Below are positions 53,793 through 62,423 of a stretch of 64,000 nucleotides of DNA, one piece after another. Below the pieces are notes generated by a model, which had not been told where the DNA came from, ran no database searches, and was given only the letters and a program-made list of their open reading frames with translations. The first letter of the stretch is position 1, and each line of letters begins with the position of its first letter. The position numbers and the translations under genes were made by a program. The stretch comes from Rhodococcus qingshengii (lineage in GTDB: Bacteria; Actinomycetota; Actinomycetes; Mycobacteriales; Mycobacteriaceae), in contig NZ_JAJNCL010000001.1 of NCBI RefSeq assembly GCF_021025955.1, positions 806,001 through 870,000 on the forward strand, in the 5' to 3' direction.

Positions 53793-55301
53793 ATGGCCGC
53801 AATCCAGGAATCCACAACAGACACGGTCACCATTGTGGCCGGCCTCGAGAGCACCTTCGCTGACGAACTCGGCGCTCTGACGGTGCCGTGGCAAGGTGCT
53901 GCCGCCCCTGACCCGCAGTTGCTCGTGCTGAACGAGCAGCTCGCTGCGTCGTTGAGATTGGACGTAGCAGCGCTGCGAAGTGCGGACGGGGTTGGCGTCC
54001 TGTCCGGGTCGACGGTGCCGGTCGGGGCCACTCCGGTGGCGATGGCGTATGCGGGTCATCAGTTCGGTGGGTACGCACCAATTCTCGGGGACGGTCGGGC
54101 GTTGTTGCTCGGAGAACTCGTCACCAGTGACGGGCAGCGAGTGGACTTGCATCTGAAGGGCTCCGGGCGCACGCCGTTCTCTCGGGGCGGCGACGGGTAC
54201 GCGGTCGTAGGGCCGATGCTGCGCGAATATCTGGTCAGTGAGGCGATGTACGCCCTCGGTGTCCCCACTACGCGCGCGCTGTCGGTGGTGGCGACGGGCC
54301 GAGACGTTCGCCGCAACGGCGCAGAACCGGGTGCTGTGCTTGCACGGGTTGCGTCGAGCCATATTCGAGTGGGGACCTTCGAGTTCGCGGCCCGGCAGGG
54401 CGAGGTCTTGCAGTCGCTCGCCGATTACGCGATCGCCCGGCACTATCCGGAGCTGACCGAAGTGCCGGCAACGGGTACACACAATCGCTACCTGAGGTTC
54501 CTCGAGGCGGTCGTCGAGGCGCAGGCGTCACTGGTGGCGAGGTGGATGCTCATCGGTTTCGTTCACGGGGTCATGAACACCGACAACACGACAATTTCGG
54601 GGGAGACCATCGATTACGGTCCGTGTGCCTTCCTCGACGTGTTCGATCCGGCGGCAGTGTTCAGCTCGATCGACCACGGCGGCCGCTATGCGTTCGGCAA
54701 TCAGCCCGCTGTACTGAAGTGGAATCTGGCGCGCTTGGCAGAAACACTGTTGCCGCTGATCGATTCCGCACCCGACAATGCGATTTCCGCGGCGTCGGCA
54801 GTTCTCGACATCTTCGACGAGCGTTACGAGGGCCACTACGCGGCCGGCATGGCGGCAAAGCTCGGTCTGGCCCAACCGTTTGTCGATCGAGCGCTAGTCG
54901 ACGATCTGCTGACATTGTTGGTGGAACACGGTGCTGATTGGACGGGCAGTTTCCGTGCTCTCGCGGACGAGTTGCGCGGAAATTCGGCGCCCCTCGACGA
55001 CCTCGTGCCACGGGACCACATCGCGCCCTGGTTGCAGCGGTGGCAGGGCGCCCTGACGGAACAGGGACGCGAGGCCGTGGAGACCGCTGGCGCGATGGAT
55101 CGCGTCAACCCGCTGTACATTCCGCGTAATCATCACCTCGATGCTGCCCTGCGCGCCGCGACCGACGGTGACCTCGCTCCATTCGAGAAGCTGTTGGAAG
55201 TGGTCACGCATCCATTCGACCGACGCGACGAATGGGCTGACTACACCGCGGCGGCTCCGCAGTCTTTCAGCGAGACGTTCCAAACCTTCTGCGGCACTTG
55301 A
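53793..55301 (+). CDS. SelO/YdiU-family protein adenylyltransferase (UPF0061)
   Basis: A 502-residue pseudokinase-fold enzyme; SelO homologues transfer AMP from ATP to Ser/Thr/Tyr of proteins, often in redox stress. Family strings: [21 protein letters not shown] (about 80-100), [58 protein letters not shown] and [20 protein letters not shown]. The C-terminus ends in FCGT; bacterial SelO proteins often carry a Cys near the end. ATG 53793 is used, although a GTG lies directly before it. Convergent with yaaA. Confidence 0.93.
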   Translation: MAAIQESTTDTVTIVAGLESTFADELGALTVPWQGAAAPDPQLLVLNEQLAASLRLDVAALRSADGVGVLSGSTVPVGATPVAMAYAGHQFGGYAPILGDGRALLLGELVTSDGQRVDLHLKGSGRTPFSRGGDGYAVVGPMLREYLVSEAMYALGVPTTRALSVVATGRDVRRNGAEPGAVLARVASSHIRVGTFEFAARQGEVLQSLADYAIARHYPELTEVPATGTHNRYLRFLEAVVEAQASLVARWMLIGFVHGVMNTDNTTISGETIDYGPCAFLDVFDPAAVFSSIDHGGRYAFGNQPAVLKWNLARLAETLLPLIDSAPDNAISAASAVLDIFDERYEGHYAAGMAAKLGLAQPFVDRALVDDLLTLLVEHGADWTGSFRALADELRGNSAPLDDLVPRDHIAPWLQRWQGALTEQGREAVETAGAMDRVNPLYIPRNHHLDAALRAATDGDLAPFEKLLEVVTHPFDRRDEWADYTAAAPQSFSETFQTFCGT

Positions 55302-55313
55302 TAGACGACGCCA

Positions 55314-56057
55314 TCAATCCGTCAGGATGATCAGTTCACGCTCCGACGCGATCTCCACCCGCAGGCCTGCCTTCGACGCCACCCGCGCAACACCCTTGAT
55401 ATCGGTCGGTTCGGCGCGCGAGACCACCAGTGCACGGGCGAGCAAACCCTTGTGGTGCTTGTTGAAGTGACTGACCACCGTCCGGGTGCCGTCCGGCTTT
55501 TCGGTGAGCACGGTGGCTATCAATGCGTCCGGGACCGGTCCGAGGTCTTGGTAGGTACCCGATCGCAGATCGATCACAAGGCCGTCGGCTTCGGCGGCCA
55601 ACGCCTTCGGCAGTTCCGGCTTCCACAGTGAGCGGAGCGTGCCCATCCCGGGCAGTTTGGACCCACCGGAGAGGCGGTAGGCGGGGATCAGATCACCGGC
55701 GCGGACCGCACCGAACAGGGCGGAACCGATAGCGATCCGGTCGAGAGCCTTGGCCTTCTGGGCGCGGGTGAACGTCTTGGCGTCGAGTGCGTCGAAGAGC
55801 ACCCCGGTGTAGCGCTGCAGCGCGGGCCGCGTTGCGGACACCCACAGCTGGGCGTTGCGCTCCACTTCGTCCGCTTGCGTCGGACCAAGGCCAAGCGCTT
55901 CGCACGACGCCTCGACGTCAGCGGCCAGATCGACGAGCGTCTGAACCAGCAATTCGCGCGTTTCGGTCAACTGTGGCATCGACAGTTCGGCCAGATCGAG
56001 GGGCGCATCCTTGCCGCCGTCGGACTTGGTTTCTGAGGGAGGCAGCAGTACAAGCAC
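55314..56057 (-). CDS. yaaA: YaaA-family peroxide stress protein
   Basis: A 247-residue UPF0246 protein; E. coli YaaA limits iron-driven oxidative damage. The N-terminus LVLLPPSETKSDGG is the family start, and RYTGVLFDALDAKTFT, FGAVRAGDLIPAYRLSGGSKLPGMG and LVIDLRSGTYQDLG are family strings. GTG 56057 begins VLVLLPPSE; a 44-residue longer frame has no ribosome site and no family residues. Its end is 12 bases from the end of the convergent SelO gene. Confidence 0.93.
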   Translation of the reverse strand: MLVLLPPSETKSDGGKDAPLDLAELSMPQLTETRELLVQTLVDLAADVEASCEALGLGPTQADEVERNAQLWVSATRPALQRYTGVLFDALDAKTFTRAQKAKALDRIAIGSALFGAVRAGDLIPAYRLSGGSKLPGMGTLRSLWKPELPKALAAEADGLVIDLRSGTYQDLGPVPDALIATVLTEKPDGTRTVVSHFNKHHKGLLARALVVSRAEPTDIKGVARVASKAGLRVEIASERELIILTD

Positions 56058-56112
56058 GCTGTAACCGTACCGAGGCCCGCTCGGCCGACTGCGGCGACTA
56101 TCCTTACACCTC

Positions 56113-57858
56113 GTGATTACCCGTCTGTCCCACCTGTTCCTGCGTACCCTGCGTGACGATCCCTCGGACGCCGAAGTTGCCAGCCACAAACTGCTGGTAC
56201 GTGCCGGCTACGTGCGCCGTATCGCTCCAGGCGTCTACTCGTGGTTGCCGCTGGGACTGCGGGTGCTGCGCGAGGTAGAGCGTGTTGTCCGTGAAGAAAT
56301 GAATGCCATTGGCGGACAGGAAATCCTGCTGCCTGCTCTGCTCCCGCGCGATCCCTACGAAGCGTCGAACCGCTGGACCGAATATGGCCCCAACCTGTTC
56401 CGCCTCAAGGACCGCAAGGGCAACGACTACATGCTCGGCCCGACCCACGAAGAGCTCTTTGCTCTGACGGTCAAGGGTGAGTACAACTCCTACAAGGACT
56501 TCCCGGTCACCCTGTACCAGGTGCAGACCAAGTATCGCGATGAAGAGCGTCCGCGTGCGGGCATTCTGCGCGGTCGCGAGTTCCTCATGAAGGATTCCTA
56601 CTCCTTCGACCTCACCGACGAAGGCCTGACGGAGTCGTACCAGGCGCACCGCGGCGCCTACGAGAAGATCTTCACGCGTCTGGGCGTCAAGTACGTCATC
56701 GTCTCGGCTACCTCCGGTGCGATGGGCGGCAGTGCGTCCGAGGAGTTCCTCGCCGAGAGCGAGATCGGCGAAGACACGTACGTACGCTGCCTCGAGTCGG
56801 GCTACGCCGCCAACGTCGAGGCAGTCAAGACGGTTGTTCCCGACTCGATTCCGTTCGACGGACTGCCCGAAGCCAAGGTGTACGACACCGCGAACACACC
56901 CACCATCGACACCCTGGTGGACTGGGCCAACGGTGCCGACCTCGGCCGCACCATCACCGCCGCCGACACTCTCAAGAACATCATGGTCAAGACGCGCCTG
57001 CCCGGCGGCGAATGGGAACTGCTCGGTATCGGCATCCCCGGCGACCGTGAGGTCGACGAAAAGCGCCTCGAAGCTTCGCTGGAGCCGGCTGAGTTCGTGA
57101 TGATCACCGAGACCGACTTCAAGAACAACCCTTTCCTAGCCAAGGGCTACATCGGTCCGAAGGCGCTGCAGGCCAACGGTGTTCGCTACCTCGTCGATCC
57201 GCGCGTCGTCGACGGCACGAGCTGGATCACCGGCGCCGACGAAGACGGCAAGCACGTGGTCGGCCTCGTTGCCGGTCGCGACTTCACCCCCGACGGAACC
57301 ATCGAAGCCGCCGAGGTTCGTGACGGCGACGCCTCGCCCGATGGAGCCGGCACGCTGGTCTCGGCTCGCGGTATCGAAATCGGGCACGTCTTCCAGCTCG
57401 GCCGCAAGTACACCGACGTCTTCACCGTCGACGTCCTCGCGGAGAACGGCAAGCCCGTCCGCCCGACCATGGGTTCGTACGGCGTCGGAGTCTCGCGCCT
57501 GGTGGCCGTCATCGCCGAGCAGCATCACGACGAAAAGGGTCTGCGCTGGCCTGCCGAGGTTTCACCGGCCGATGTCTACCTCGTCATCGCGAACAAGGAC
57601 GAGACTGCTCGCGCCGGTGCCGAAGGCCTCGCCGCGGAGCTCGACCGCGCGGGACTCGAAGTGATCCTCGACGATCGCAAGGCATCGCCGGGCGTGAAGT
57701 TCAAGGACTCCGAGCTGATCGGCATTCCACTGATCGTTGTCGTCGGACGCGGTTGGGCGGACGGCAAGGTCGAAATTCGCGACCGCTTCACTGGCGAGAG
57801 CCGTGAGATCGACGCCGACTCGGCGATCGAGGAGATCATCAGCGCAGTTCGCGGCTGA
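56113..57858 (+). CDS. proS: Prolyl-tRNA synthetase
   Basis: Charges tRNA-Pro in translation. A 581-residue bacterial-type class II synthetase with an editing insertion. Motif 1-like [22 protein letters not shown], motif 2 [21 protein letters not shown], the INS editing domain (about 230-390), motif 3 [16 protein letters not shown] and an anticodon-binding domain at the end. GTG 56113 is used. Follows a position conserved in mycobacteria (Rv2845c). A strong terminator stands just downstream. Confidence 0.97.
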   Translation: MITRLSHLFLRTLRDDPSDAEVASHKLLVRAGYVRRIAPGVYSWLPLGLRVLREVERVVREEMNAIGGQEILLPALLPRDPYEASNRWTEYGPNLFRLKDRKGNDYMLGPTHEELFALTVKGEYNSYKDFPVTLYQVQTKYRDEERPRAGILRGREFLMKDSYSFDLTDEGLTESYQAHRGAYEKIFTRLGVKYVIVSATSGAMGGSASEEFLAESEIGEDTYVRCLESGYAANVEAVKTVVPDSIPFDGLPEAKVYDTANTPTIDTLVDWANGADLGRTITAADTLKNIMVKTRLPGGEWELLGIGIPGDREVDEKRLEASLEPAEFVMITETDFKNNPFLAKGYIGPKALQANGVRYLVDPRVVDGTSWITGADEDGKHVVGLVAGRDFTPDGTIEAAEVRDGDASPDGAGTLVSARGIEIGHVFQLGRKYTDVFTVDVLAENGKPVRPTMGSYGVGVSRLVAVIAEQHHDEKGLRWPAEVSPADVYLVIANKDETARAGAEGLAAELDRAGLEVILDDRKASPGVKFKDSELIGIPLIVVVGRGWADGKVEIRDRFTGESREIDADSAIEEIISAVRG

Positions 57859-57873
57859 TTCGAATAGTTGTCA

Positions 57874-57922
57874 GGGCCGCCGCAGCCACCTTCCGAGGTG
57901 TCTGCGGCGGCCCTTCTTTTCT
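57874..57922 (+). terminator. Intrinsic terminator after proS
   Basis: GGGCCGCCGCAG (57874-57885) pairs perfectly with CTGCGGCGGCCC (57902-57913), a 12-base-pair stem with a 16-base loop, followed by TTCTTTTCT. It lies 15 bases after the proS stop and ends 16 bases before the methyltransferase start. Confidence 0.9.
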
Positions 57923-57937
57923 GCCACAATCGTGGCT

Positions 57938-58609
57938 ATGGAACGCGAACCGGATTGGGCAGAAGTCGACGGCTATCTCGTTTCCACGTTGGTAGGTGAA
58001 GATCCGGTTCTCGACGCGGCACTCGCCGCCAATTCCGAGGCCGGTCTCCCACCCATCGACGTGGCGCCGAACCAGGGCAAGCTCCTCAACCTTCTGGCGC
58101 GAATGTGCTTGGCGCGCAATGTTCTCGAGATCGGAACGCTCGGCGGATACAGCACGATCTGGCTCGCTCGCGCGGTCGGTCCCTCGGGCCAGGTCATCAC
58201 GCTGGAATTCGATCCCACCCACGCGGACGTCGCGCGGTCCAACATCGAGCGGGCCGGCGTGGCGGACCGGGTCGACATTCGCGTCGGCGCGGCGCTCGAC
58301 AGTCTTCCGTCGATCGCGAAGGAGGAGTTGGGACCTTTCGACTTGGTCTTCATCGACGCCGACAAGGAGAACAACACCGAGTACGTGCGGTGGGCTTTGG
58401 CACTCTCGCATCCCGGAACCGTCATCATCGTGGACAACGTGGTGCGTGGGGGACATGTGTCGAACCCGGATATCGACGACGAGCGCGTCAAAGCGAGTCG
58501 AGCAGTGTTGGAGATGATCGCGGCCGAACCGAAGCTCGACGGCACTGCCATTCAAACCGTGGGTTCGAAGGGGTGGGACGGGTTTGCCGTTGCAGTAGTG
58601 AACGAGTGA
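57938..58609 (+). CDS. SAM-dependent O-methyltransferase (family 3, catechol/caffeoyl type)
   Basis: A 223-residue class I methyltransferase. LEIGTLGGYSTIWLARA is the SAM-binding motif I (about 65-81), TLEFDPTHADVA gives the acidic loop, and LVFIDADKENNTEYVRWAL is the metal-site region of Mg-dependent O-methyltransferases. IIVDNVVRGGHVSNP near residue 165 closes it. The acceptor is unknown. ATG 57938 is preferred to an in-frame start inside proS. The rhomboid-like gene begins 16 bases downstream and could share a transcript. Confidence 0.9.
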   Translation: MEREPDWAEVDGYLVSTLVGEDPVLDAALAANSEAGLPPIDVAPNQGKLLNLLARMCLARNVLEIGTLGGYSTIWLARAVGPSGQVITLEFDPTHADVARSNIERAGVADRVDIRVGAALDSLPSIAKEELGPFDLVFIDADKENNTEYVRWALALSHPGTVIIVDNVVRGGHVSNPDIDDERVKASRAVLEMIAAEPKLDGTAIQTVGSKGWDGFAVAVVNE

Positions 58610-58625
58610 GCGCAGACTCGAAGCG

Positions 58626-59291
58626 GTGAGGATGCTGGGGGCAGCAAAAGCGGCGTGGCGGTGGGTGCGCAGTGCACCCGGTACGTATGTCTGGCTGTTG
58701 GCCTTGCTGTTCACCACACTGTTCCTGCGGCATCTGCCCGATAACGTCGAGGAACGATTTCTCGGCAAGCGCTCGACCAATCTGCATCACCTCGCCGAAG
58801 ACCCGCTACGAGTCCTGTTTTCGAGCGCCTTCTGGCTCGAAGGTGGCGGATGGTTGGGATACCTGGTGCTGTTCACGATCTTTCATGCCACAGCTGAGCG
58901 TTGGCTCGGGACGTGGCGGTGGTTGTGTGTTGTCGTCATTGCCCACGTCGGAGCCACGTATATCAGCGAAGGTGTTCTGTACGAAGGTATTCGGCACGGC
59001 TACGTGGCGGAGTCGGCGGTCAATACTCTCGACGTGGGTGTGAGCTACGGTCTGGCCGGCGTCATGGGGATTCTGGTGTACCGCATCGTCGATCCGTGGC
59101 GGTACGTCTACCTCGCGGGTTTGTTGCTCTTCTACGGGGTACCTCTGATTTTTGCCACCAATTTCACCGCCATCGGCCACATGTCCGCGTTGTTGCTCGG
59201 GTTGGCGTGCTACCCGATCACGCGTGCTCGCGCCGGTACGTGGAACCCGATGGACCTGTGGCATTCGCGAAGAATCGCAGGTCTTCCATGA
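58626..59291 (+). CDS. Rhomboid-like membrane protein
   Basis: A 221-residue membrane protein with about six helices. It begins with a hydrophobic helix after a basic N-terminus. The candidate active-site Ser is in DVGVSYGLAGVMG (helix 4-like) and a His in GHMSALLLG (helix 6-like), 50-55 residues apart, as in rhomboid proteases. The Ser motif is GVSYG rather than the usual GxSG, so activity is uncertain. Substrates unknown. GTG 58626 starts the frame; ATG 58632 is a close alternative. Confidence 0.75.
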   Translation: MRMLGAAKAAWRWVRSAPGTYVWLLALLFTTLFLRHLPDNVEERFLGKRSTNLHHLAEDPLRVLFSSAFWLEGGGWLGYLVLFTIFHATAERWLGTWRWLCVVVIAHVGATYISEGVLYEGIRHGYVAESAVNTLDVGVSYGLAGVMGILVYRIVDPWRYVYLAGLLLFYGVPLIFATNFTAIGHMSALLLGLACYPITRARAGTWNPMDLWHSRRIAGLP

Positions 59292-59349
59292 ATCGCACCG
59301 CGGAAAGTTACCCGCTGGTAGTTTAGCGTCATCGACGAAAGGTAATGAC

Positions 59350-61080
59350 GTGTCAGGCACCGATGGATTGCTCTTCAACCCCCATACTTACGACCCCGCT
59401 CAGTTCGATCCGGAGACCCGCCGGTTGCTGCGAGCCACCATCGAATGGTTCGAGAGCCGCGGCAAGAAGCAACTGCTTCAGGACGACCTCGACGCCGTGT
59501 GGGTCTCCGACTTTCTCGAGTTCGTCGGCAAGGAGAAGTTGTTCGCCACGTTCCAGACTCCGGCGGCATTCGCCGACGGTGACGAGAACCGTCGTTGGGA
59601 CGGAGCCCGCAACGCAGCCTTGAGTGAGATCTTCGGTTTCTACGGGCTCGCGTACTGGTACGCGTGGCAGGTCACGATCCTCGGACTCGGACCGATCTGG
59701 ATGAGTGACAACGACGCTGCGAAGAAGCGTGCAGCACAGGAACTTGCCGACGGCGGTGTCATGGCGTTCGGGCTGTCCGAGCGCGATCACGGCGCCGACG
59801 TCTACTCCACCGACATGCTTCTGACTCCCGCCGACGGTGACGTCGTCTTCCGCGCGAGCGGCGAAAAGTACTACATCGGAAACGGCAATGTCGCCGGAAT
59901 GGTGTCCGTGTTCGGGCGTCGTACGGATGTCGAGGGTCCCGAAGGCTACGTGTTCTTCGTCGCCGACAGTGCACATCCGAACTATCAGCTCGTGGACAAC
60001 GTCCTGCGCGGGCAGATGTACGTCAGCAACTTCCGCCTCGACGACTACCCGGTGCGTGAGGAAGACATTCTGCACACCGGCGTCGCCGCATTCGAGGCCG
60101 CACTCAACACCGTCAACGTCGGAAAGTTCAACCTCTGCACAGGCTCCATCGGGATTACCGAGCATGCGTTCTTCGAGGCAATCACTCACGCGCAGAATCG
60201 GGTTCTCTACGGCAACCCGGTCACGGACTTCGCCCACGTTCGCGCCGCCTTTGTCGATGCCTACTCACGTTTGGTCGCGATGAAGCAGTTCAGTGCGCGG
60301 GCGGTCGACTACTTCCGCAGTGCCAGCCTCGAGGACCGTCGCTATCTGCTGTTCAACCCCATGACCAAGGCCAAGGTCACCTCCGAAGGTGAAGAGGTGG
60401 TCGGGTTGCTGCACGACGTGATCGCGGCCAAGGGTTACGAGAAGTCCACGTACTTCCGCGAGGCCGCGCAGATGATCGGCACGCTGCCCAAGCTCGAGGG
60501 CACCGTCCACGTCAACGTCGGTCTGATCCTCAAGTTCTTGCCGAACTATCTGTTCAATTCAGCGGAGTTCCCGAAGGTCGTCACTCGCGACGACGCCGCC
60601 GACGACGAGTTCTTCTGGAATCAGGGGCCTACCCGCGGCGCTGCGAAGATTCAGTTCCACGCGTGGAAGCCCGTCTACGAGAAGCACTCGTCGATTCCGA
60701 ACGTCGCTCGTTTCTATGAGCAGGCGATCGCGCTCACCGAATTGCTCACTGCCGCAGCGCCGGACGCGCAGCAGCAGAAGGATCTCGATTTCATGCTCAA
60801 CGTCGGGCACCTGTTCTCCCTCGTCGTCTACGGTCATCTGATTCTCGAGCAGGCCGAGATCAGCGGGCTCGACGCCGACGTCGTCGATCAGATCTTCGAC
60901 TTCCAGATTCGTGACTTCTCGGGATACGCGATCGCACTGCACGGAAAGCCGTCGTCGACGCCGGAGCAGCAGAAGTGGGCCTTGGCCGCAGTGCGGAAGC
61001 CTGTCGTCGACAGTGAACGATTCGACCGGGTGTGGCAGCAGGTCAAGGCGTACGACGGTGCATACGAGATGCGCGCATGA
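59350..61080 (+). CDS. Acyl-CoA dehydrogenase-family protein
   Basis: A 576-residue acyl-CoA dehydrogenase-family flavoprotein, longer than the usual ~380 residues. It has GGVMAFGLSERDHGADVYSTDML (about 133-155; FAD/substrate loop), GEKYYIGNGNVAGMVSVFG and LCTGSIGITEHAFFEAITHA in the helical region. The C-terminal extension of about 150 residues is unusual and includes LNVGHLFSLVVYGHLI. The GTG at 59350 is used; the open frame reaches back into the rhomboid-like gene. The next gene, a SnoaL-like protein, overlaps by 4 bases (ATGA), so they probably act together, perhaps in a lipid or steroid-like pathway (inference). Confidence 0.87.
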   Translation: MSGTDGLLFNPHTYDPAQFDPETRRLLRATIEWFESRGKKQLLQDDLDAVWVSDFLEFVGKEKLFATFQTPAAFADGDENRRWDGARNAALSEIFGFYGLAYWYAWQVTILGLGPIWMSDNDAAKKRAAQELADGGVMAFGLSERDHGADVYSTDMLLTPADGDVVFRASGEKYYIGNGNVAGMVSVFGRRTDVEGPEGYVFFVADSAHPNYQLVDNVLRGQMYVSNFRLDDYPVREEDILHTGVAAFEAALNTVNVGKFNLCTGSIGITEHAFFEAITHAQNRVLYGNPVTDFAHVRAAFVDAYSRLVAMKQFSARAVDYFRSASLEDRRYLLFNPMTKAKVTSEGEEVVGLLHDVIAAKGYEKSTYFREAAQMIGTLPKLEGTVHVNVGLILKFLPNYLFNSAEFPKVVTRDDAADDEFFWNQGPTRGAAKIQFHAWKPVYEKHSSIPNVARFYEQAIALTELLTAAAPDAQQQKDLDFMLNVGHLFSLVVYGHLILEQAEISGLDADVVDQIFDFQIRDFSGYAIALHGKPSSTPEQQKWALAAVRKPVVDSERFDRVWQQVKAYDGAYEMRA

Positions 61081-61856
61081 CCGCCTCGGTGACGCGCGAG
61101 CAGTTGATGGCCGTCGTGGAGGGATCCCCGAAGGCCGTCGGCGCGCATGACCGCTCGACCTGGGTGGCCCTGTTTGCCGGCGACGGGCAGGTCAATGACC
61201 CCGTAGGTTCACGTCCGCACAACGGTCAGGCGGCGATCGAGAGTTTCTACGACACGTTCATCGCTCCCAATTCGATCACCTTCCATGTCGAGCGAGACAT
61301 CGTGTGCGGCCGGACGGTGTGGCGCGATCTGAGCCTCGCTACCGAGATGTCGACCGGAGTCGTTCTCGACGTTCCGATGCACTTGCGCTACGACTTGGTG
61401 GGGGAGCCCGATTCCTTGCGGATCGGAACCCTTTATGCGCATTGGGAATTGGCGACGATGTTGAGTCAGCTCGCTACTGCTGGTGTGGCGGGGGTGAAGG
61501 CGGCCGCGAAGTTGACCCCGCAGTTGCTCTCGAACCAGGGGATCGGCGGGGCGCTCGGGTTCTCGCGCGGCATCTTCGGCGTCGGAGACAAAGGCAAGAA
61601 GGCGGCGTCGCGGTTCCTCGATGCGGCCGCTGTCGGCCGAACGCCGCCGGTACCCGTCGAGCTTCCGGCGGGGACGCAGTTGTCCAACGCTGATGTCAAC
61701 GCTCTGCTCACCGGCGTGACGAAGAGCAAGATGCTGGTTGCCGGTCGCACCGTGACGGCGAGCGTCATCGTCTGCGGGGAACCGGCCATAGCATTGTTCG
61801 GCTTCGAGGCTAGCGGTCATCGCCTCAACCGGGTGCGTTTCTTTACCGAGAGCTGA
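61077..61856 (+). CDS. SnoaL-like (NTF2-fold) protein
   Basis: A 259-residue protein whose first ~125 residues resemble the SnoaL/ketosteroid-isomerase NTF2 fold (WVALFAGDGQVNDPVGSRPH with the His/Asp-bearing cone, then SFYDTFIAPNSITFHVE). The rest is a less recognisable region with a Gly/Lys-rich hinge and hydrophobic end. It starts inside the stop of the acyl-CoA dehydrogenase gene. Such small domains can be isomerases, hydratases or binding proteins. The substrate is unknown. A terminator hairpin lies 28 bases after the stop. Confidence 0.78.
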   Translation: MTASVTREQLMAVVEGSPKAVGAHDRSTWVALFAGDGQVNDPVGSRPHNGQAAIESFYDTFIAPNSITFHVERDIVCGRTVWRDLSLATEMSTGVVLDVPMHLRYDLVGEPDSLRIGTLYAHWELATMLSQLATAGVAGVKAAAKLTPQLLSNQGIGGALGFSRGIFGVGDKGKKAASRFLDAAAVGRTPPVPVELPAGTQLSNADVNALLTGVTKSKMLVAGRTVTASVIVCGEPAIALFGFEASGHRLNRVRFFTES

Positions 61857-61884
61857 TATCGAGAGCCCTCCACATACAGGTCAG

Positions 61885-61917
61885 GCTCGGCGTGCCACTC
61901 CGGCGCGCCGAGCTTTT
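61885..61917 (+). terminator. Intrinsic terminator after the SnoaL-like gene
   Basis: GCTCGGCG (61885-61892) pairs with CGCCGAGC (61906-61913); loop 13 bases, followed by TTTTC. The T-run is on the plus strand only, so it ends the dehydrogenase-SnoaL transcript. Confidence 0.8.
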
Positions 61918-61933
61918 CGGGTTCCGGTTGTTG

Positions 61934-62359
61934 TCAGAGGGCCCCGAGGTCCGCGGACAGCCAGTGCTGCGGGTCCATGAAGATCGCTACCTGCTCGCCC
62001 AACTGAGATCGTGCGAATTCGAGGTATCCGTCGACCTTGTCCGGAGTCAGGTAGCGCCGCGAGACTTCGACCAGCATCTCGTCGGTGCCGGGAACGATCT
62101 CGTCGACGGATCCGCTGACGCTGACGTAACGGATTGTCGGATCGAGCCTTTCGGCCATCAACGAGAAATGCCCGGCTGACTCGATGAGTCGTGTCTTTCG
62201 CGAATCCTTGCCTGTGAGGATCCATGGTTTGCCGCCGGGTGAGTACAGGTACCAGATCGGGACGGTCAACGGACCGCGCTCGGTGCCGTCCGCTACGGAC
62301 AGCGCCCCGATGTGGGGTTCGGCCAGAAACTGTTCACGCTCATTTTCGGAGAGTGCCAT
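61934..62359 (-). CDS. F420-dependent PPOX-class oxidoreductase
   Basis: A 141-residue split-barrel protein of the PPOX/FDOR class (F420 or flavin). Seen: HIGALSVADGTERGPLTVPIWY near the N-terminus, WILTGKDSRKTRLIESAGHFSL in the middle and VSVSGSVDEIVPG later. The class includes nitroreductase-like and biliverdin-reductase-like proteins; substrate unknown. ATG 62359 is used. It is divergent from the frameshifted MFS transporter with a short intergenic region that contains a promoter-like TTGACA sequence for the latter. It is the second PPOX protein in this window. Confidence 0.88.
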   Translation of the reverse strand: MALSENEREQFLAEPHIGALSVADGTERGPLTVPIWYLYSPGGKPWILTGKDSRKTRLIESAGHFSLMAERLDPTIRYVSVSGSVDEIVPGTDEMLVEVSRRYLTPDKVDGYLEFARSQLGEQVAIFMDPQHWLSADLGAL

Positions 62360-62380
62360 TCCTCGAGATTACCGCGACGT

Positions 62381-62409
62381 TTGACACGGCGTTGTGACTC
62401 CGTACACAA
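62381..62409 (+). promoter_or_regulatory. Candidate promoter for the MFS transporter
   Basis: TTGACA (62381-62386) is a perfect -35 match, followed after 16-17 bases by TACACA/ACACAA at about 62403-62409 as a weak -10. It points toward the transporter gene and lies just upstream of the palindrome at 62434-62448. Confidence 0.45.
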
Positions 62410-62423
62410 TCGATGTGCTCATT

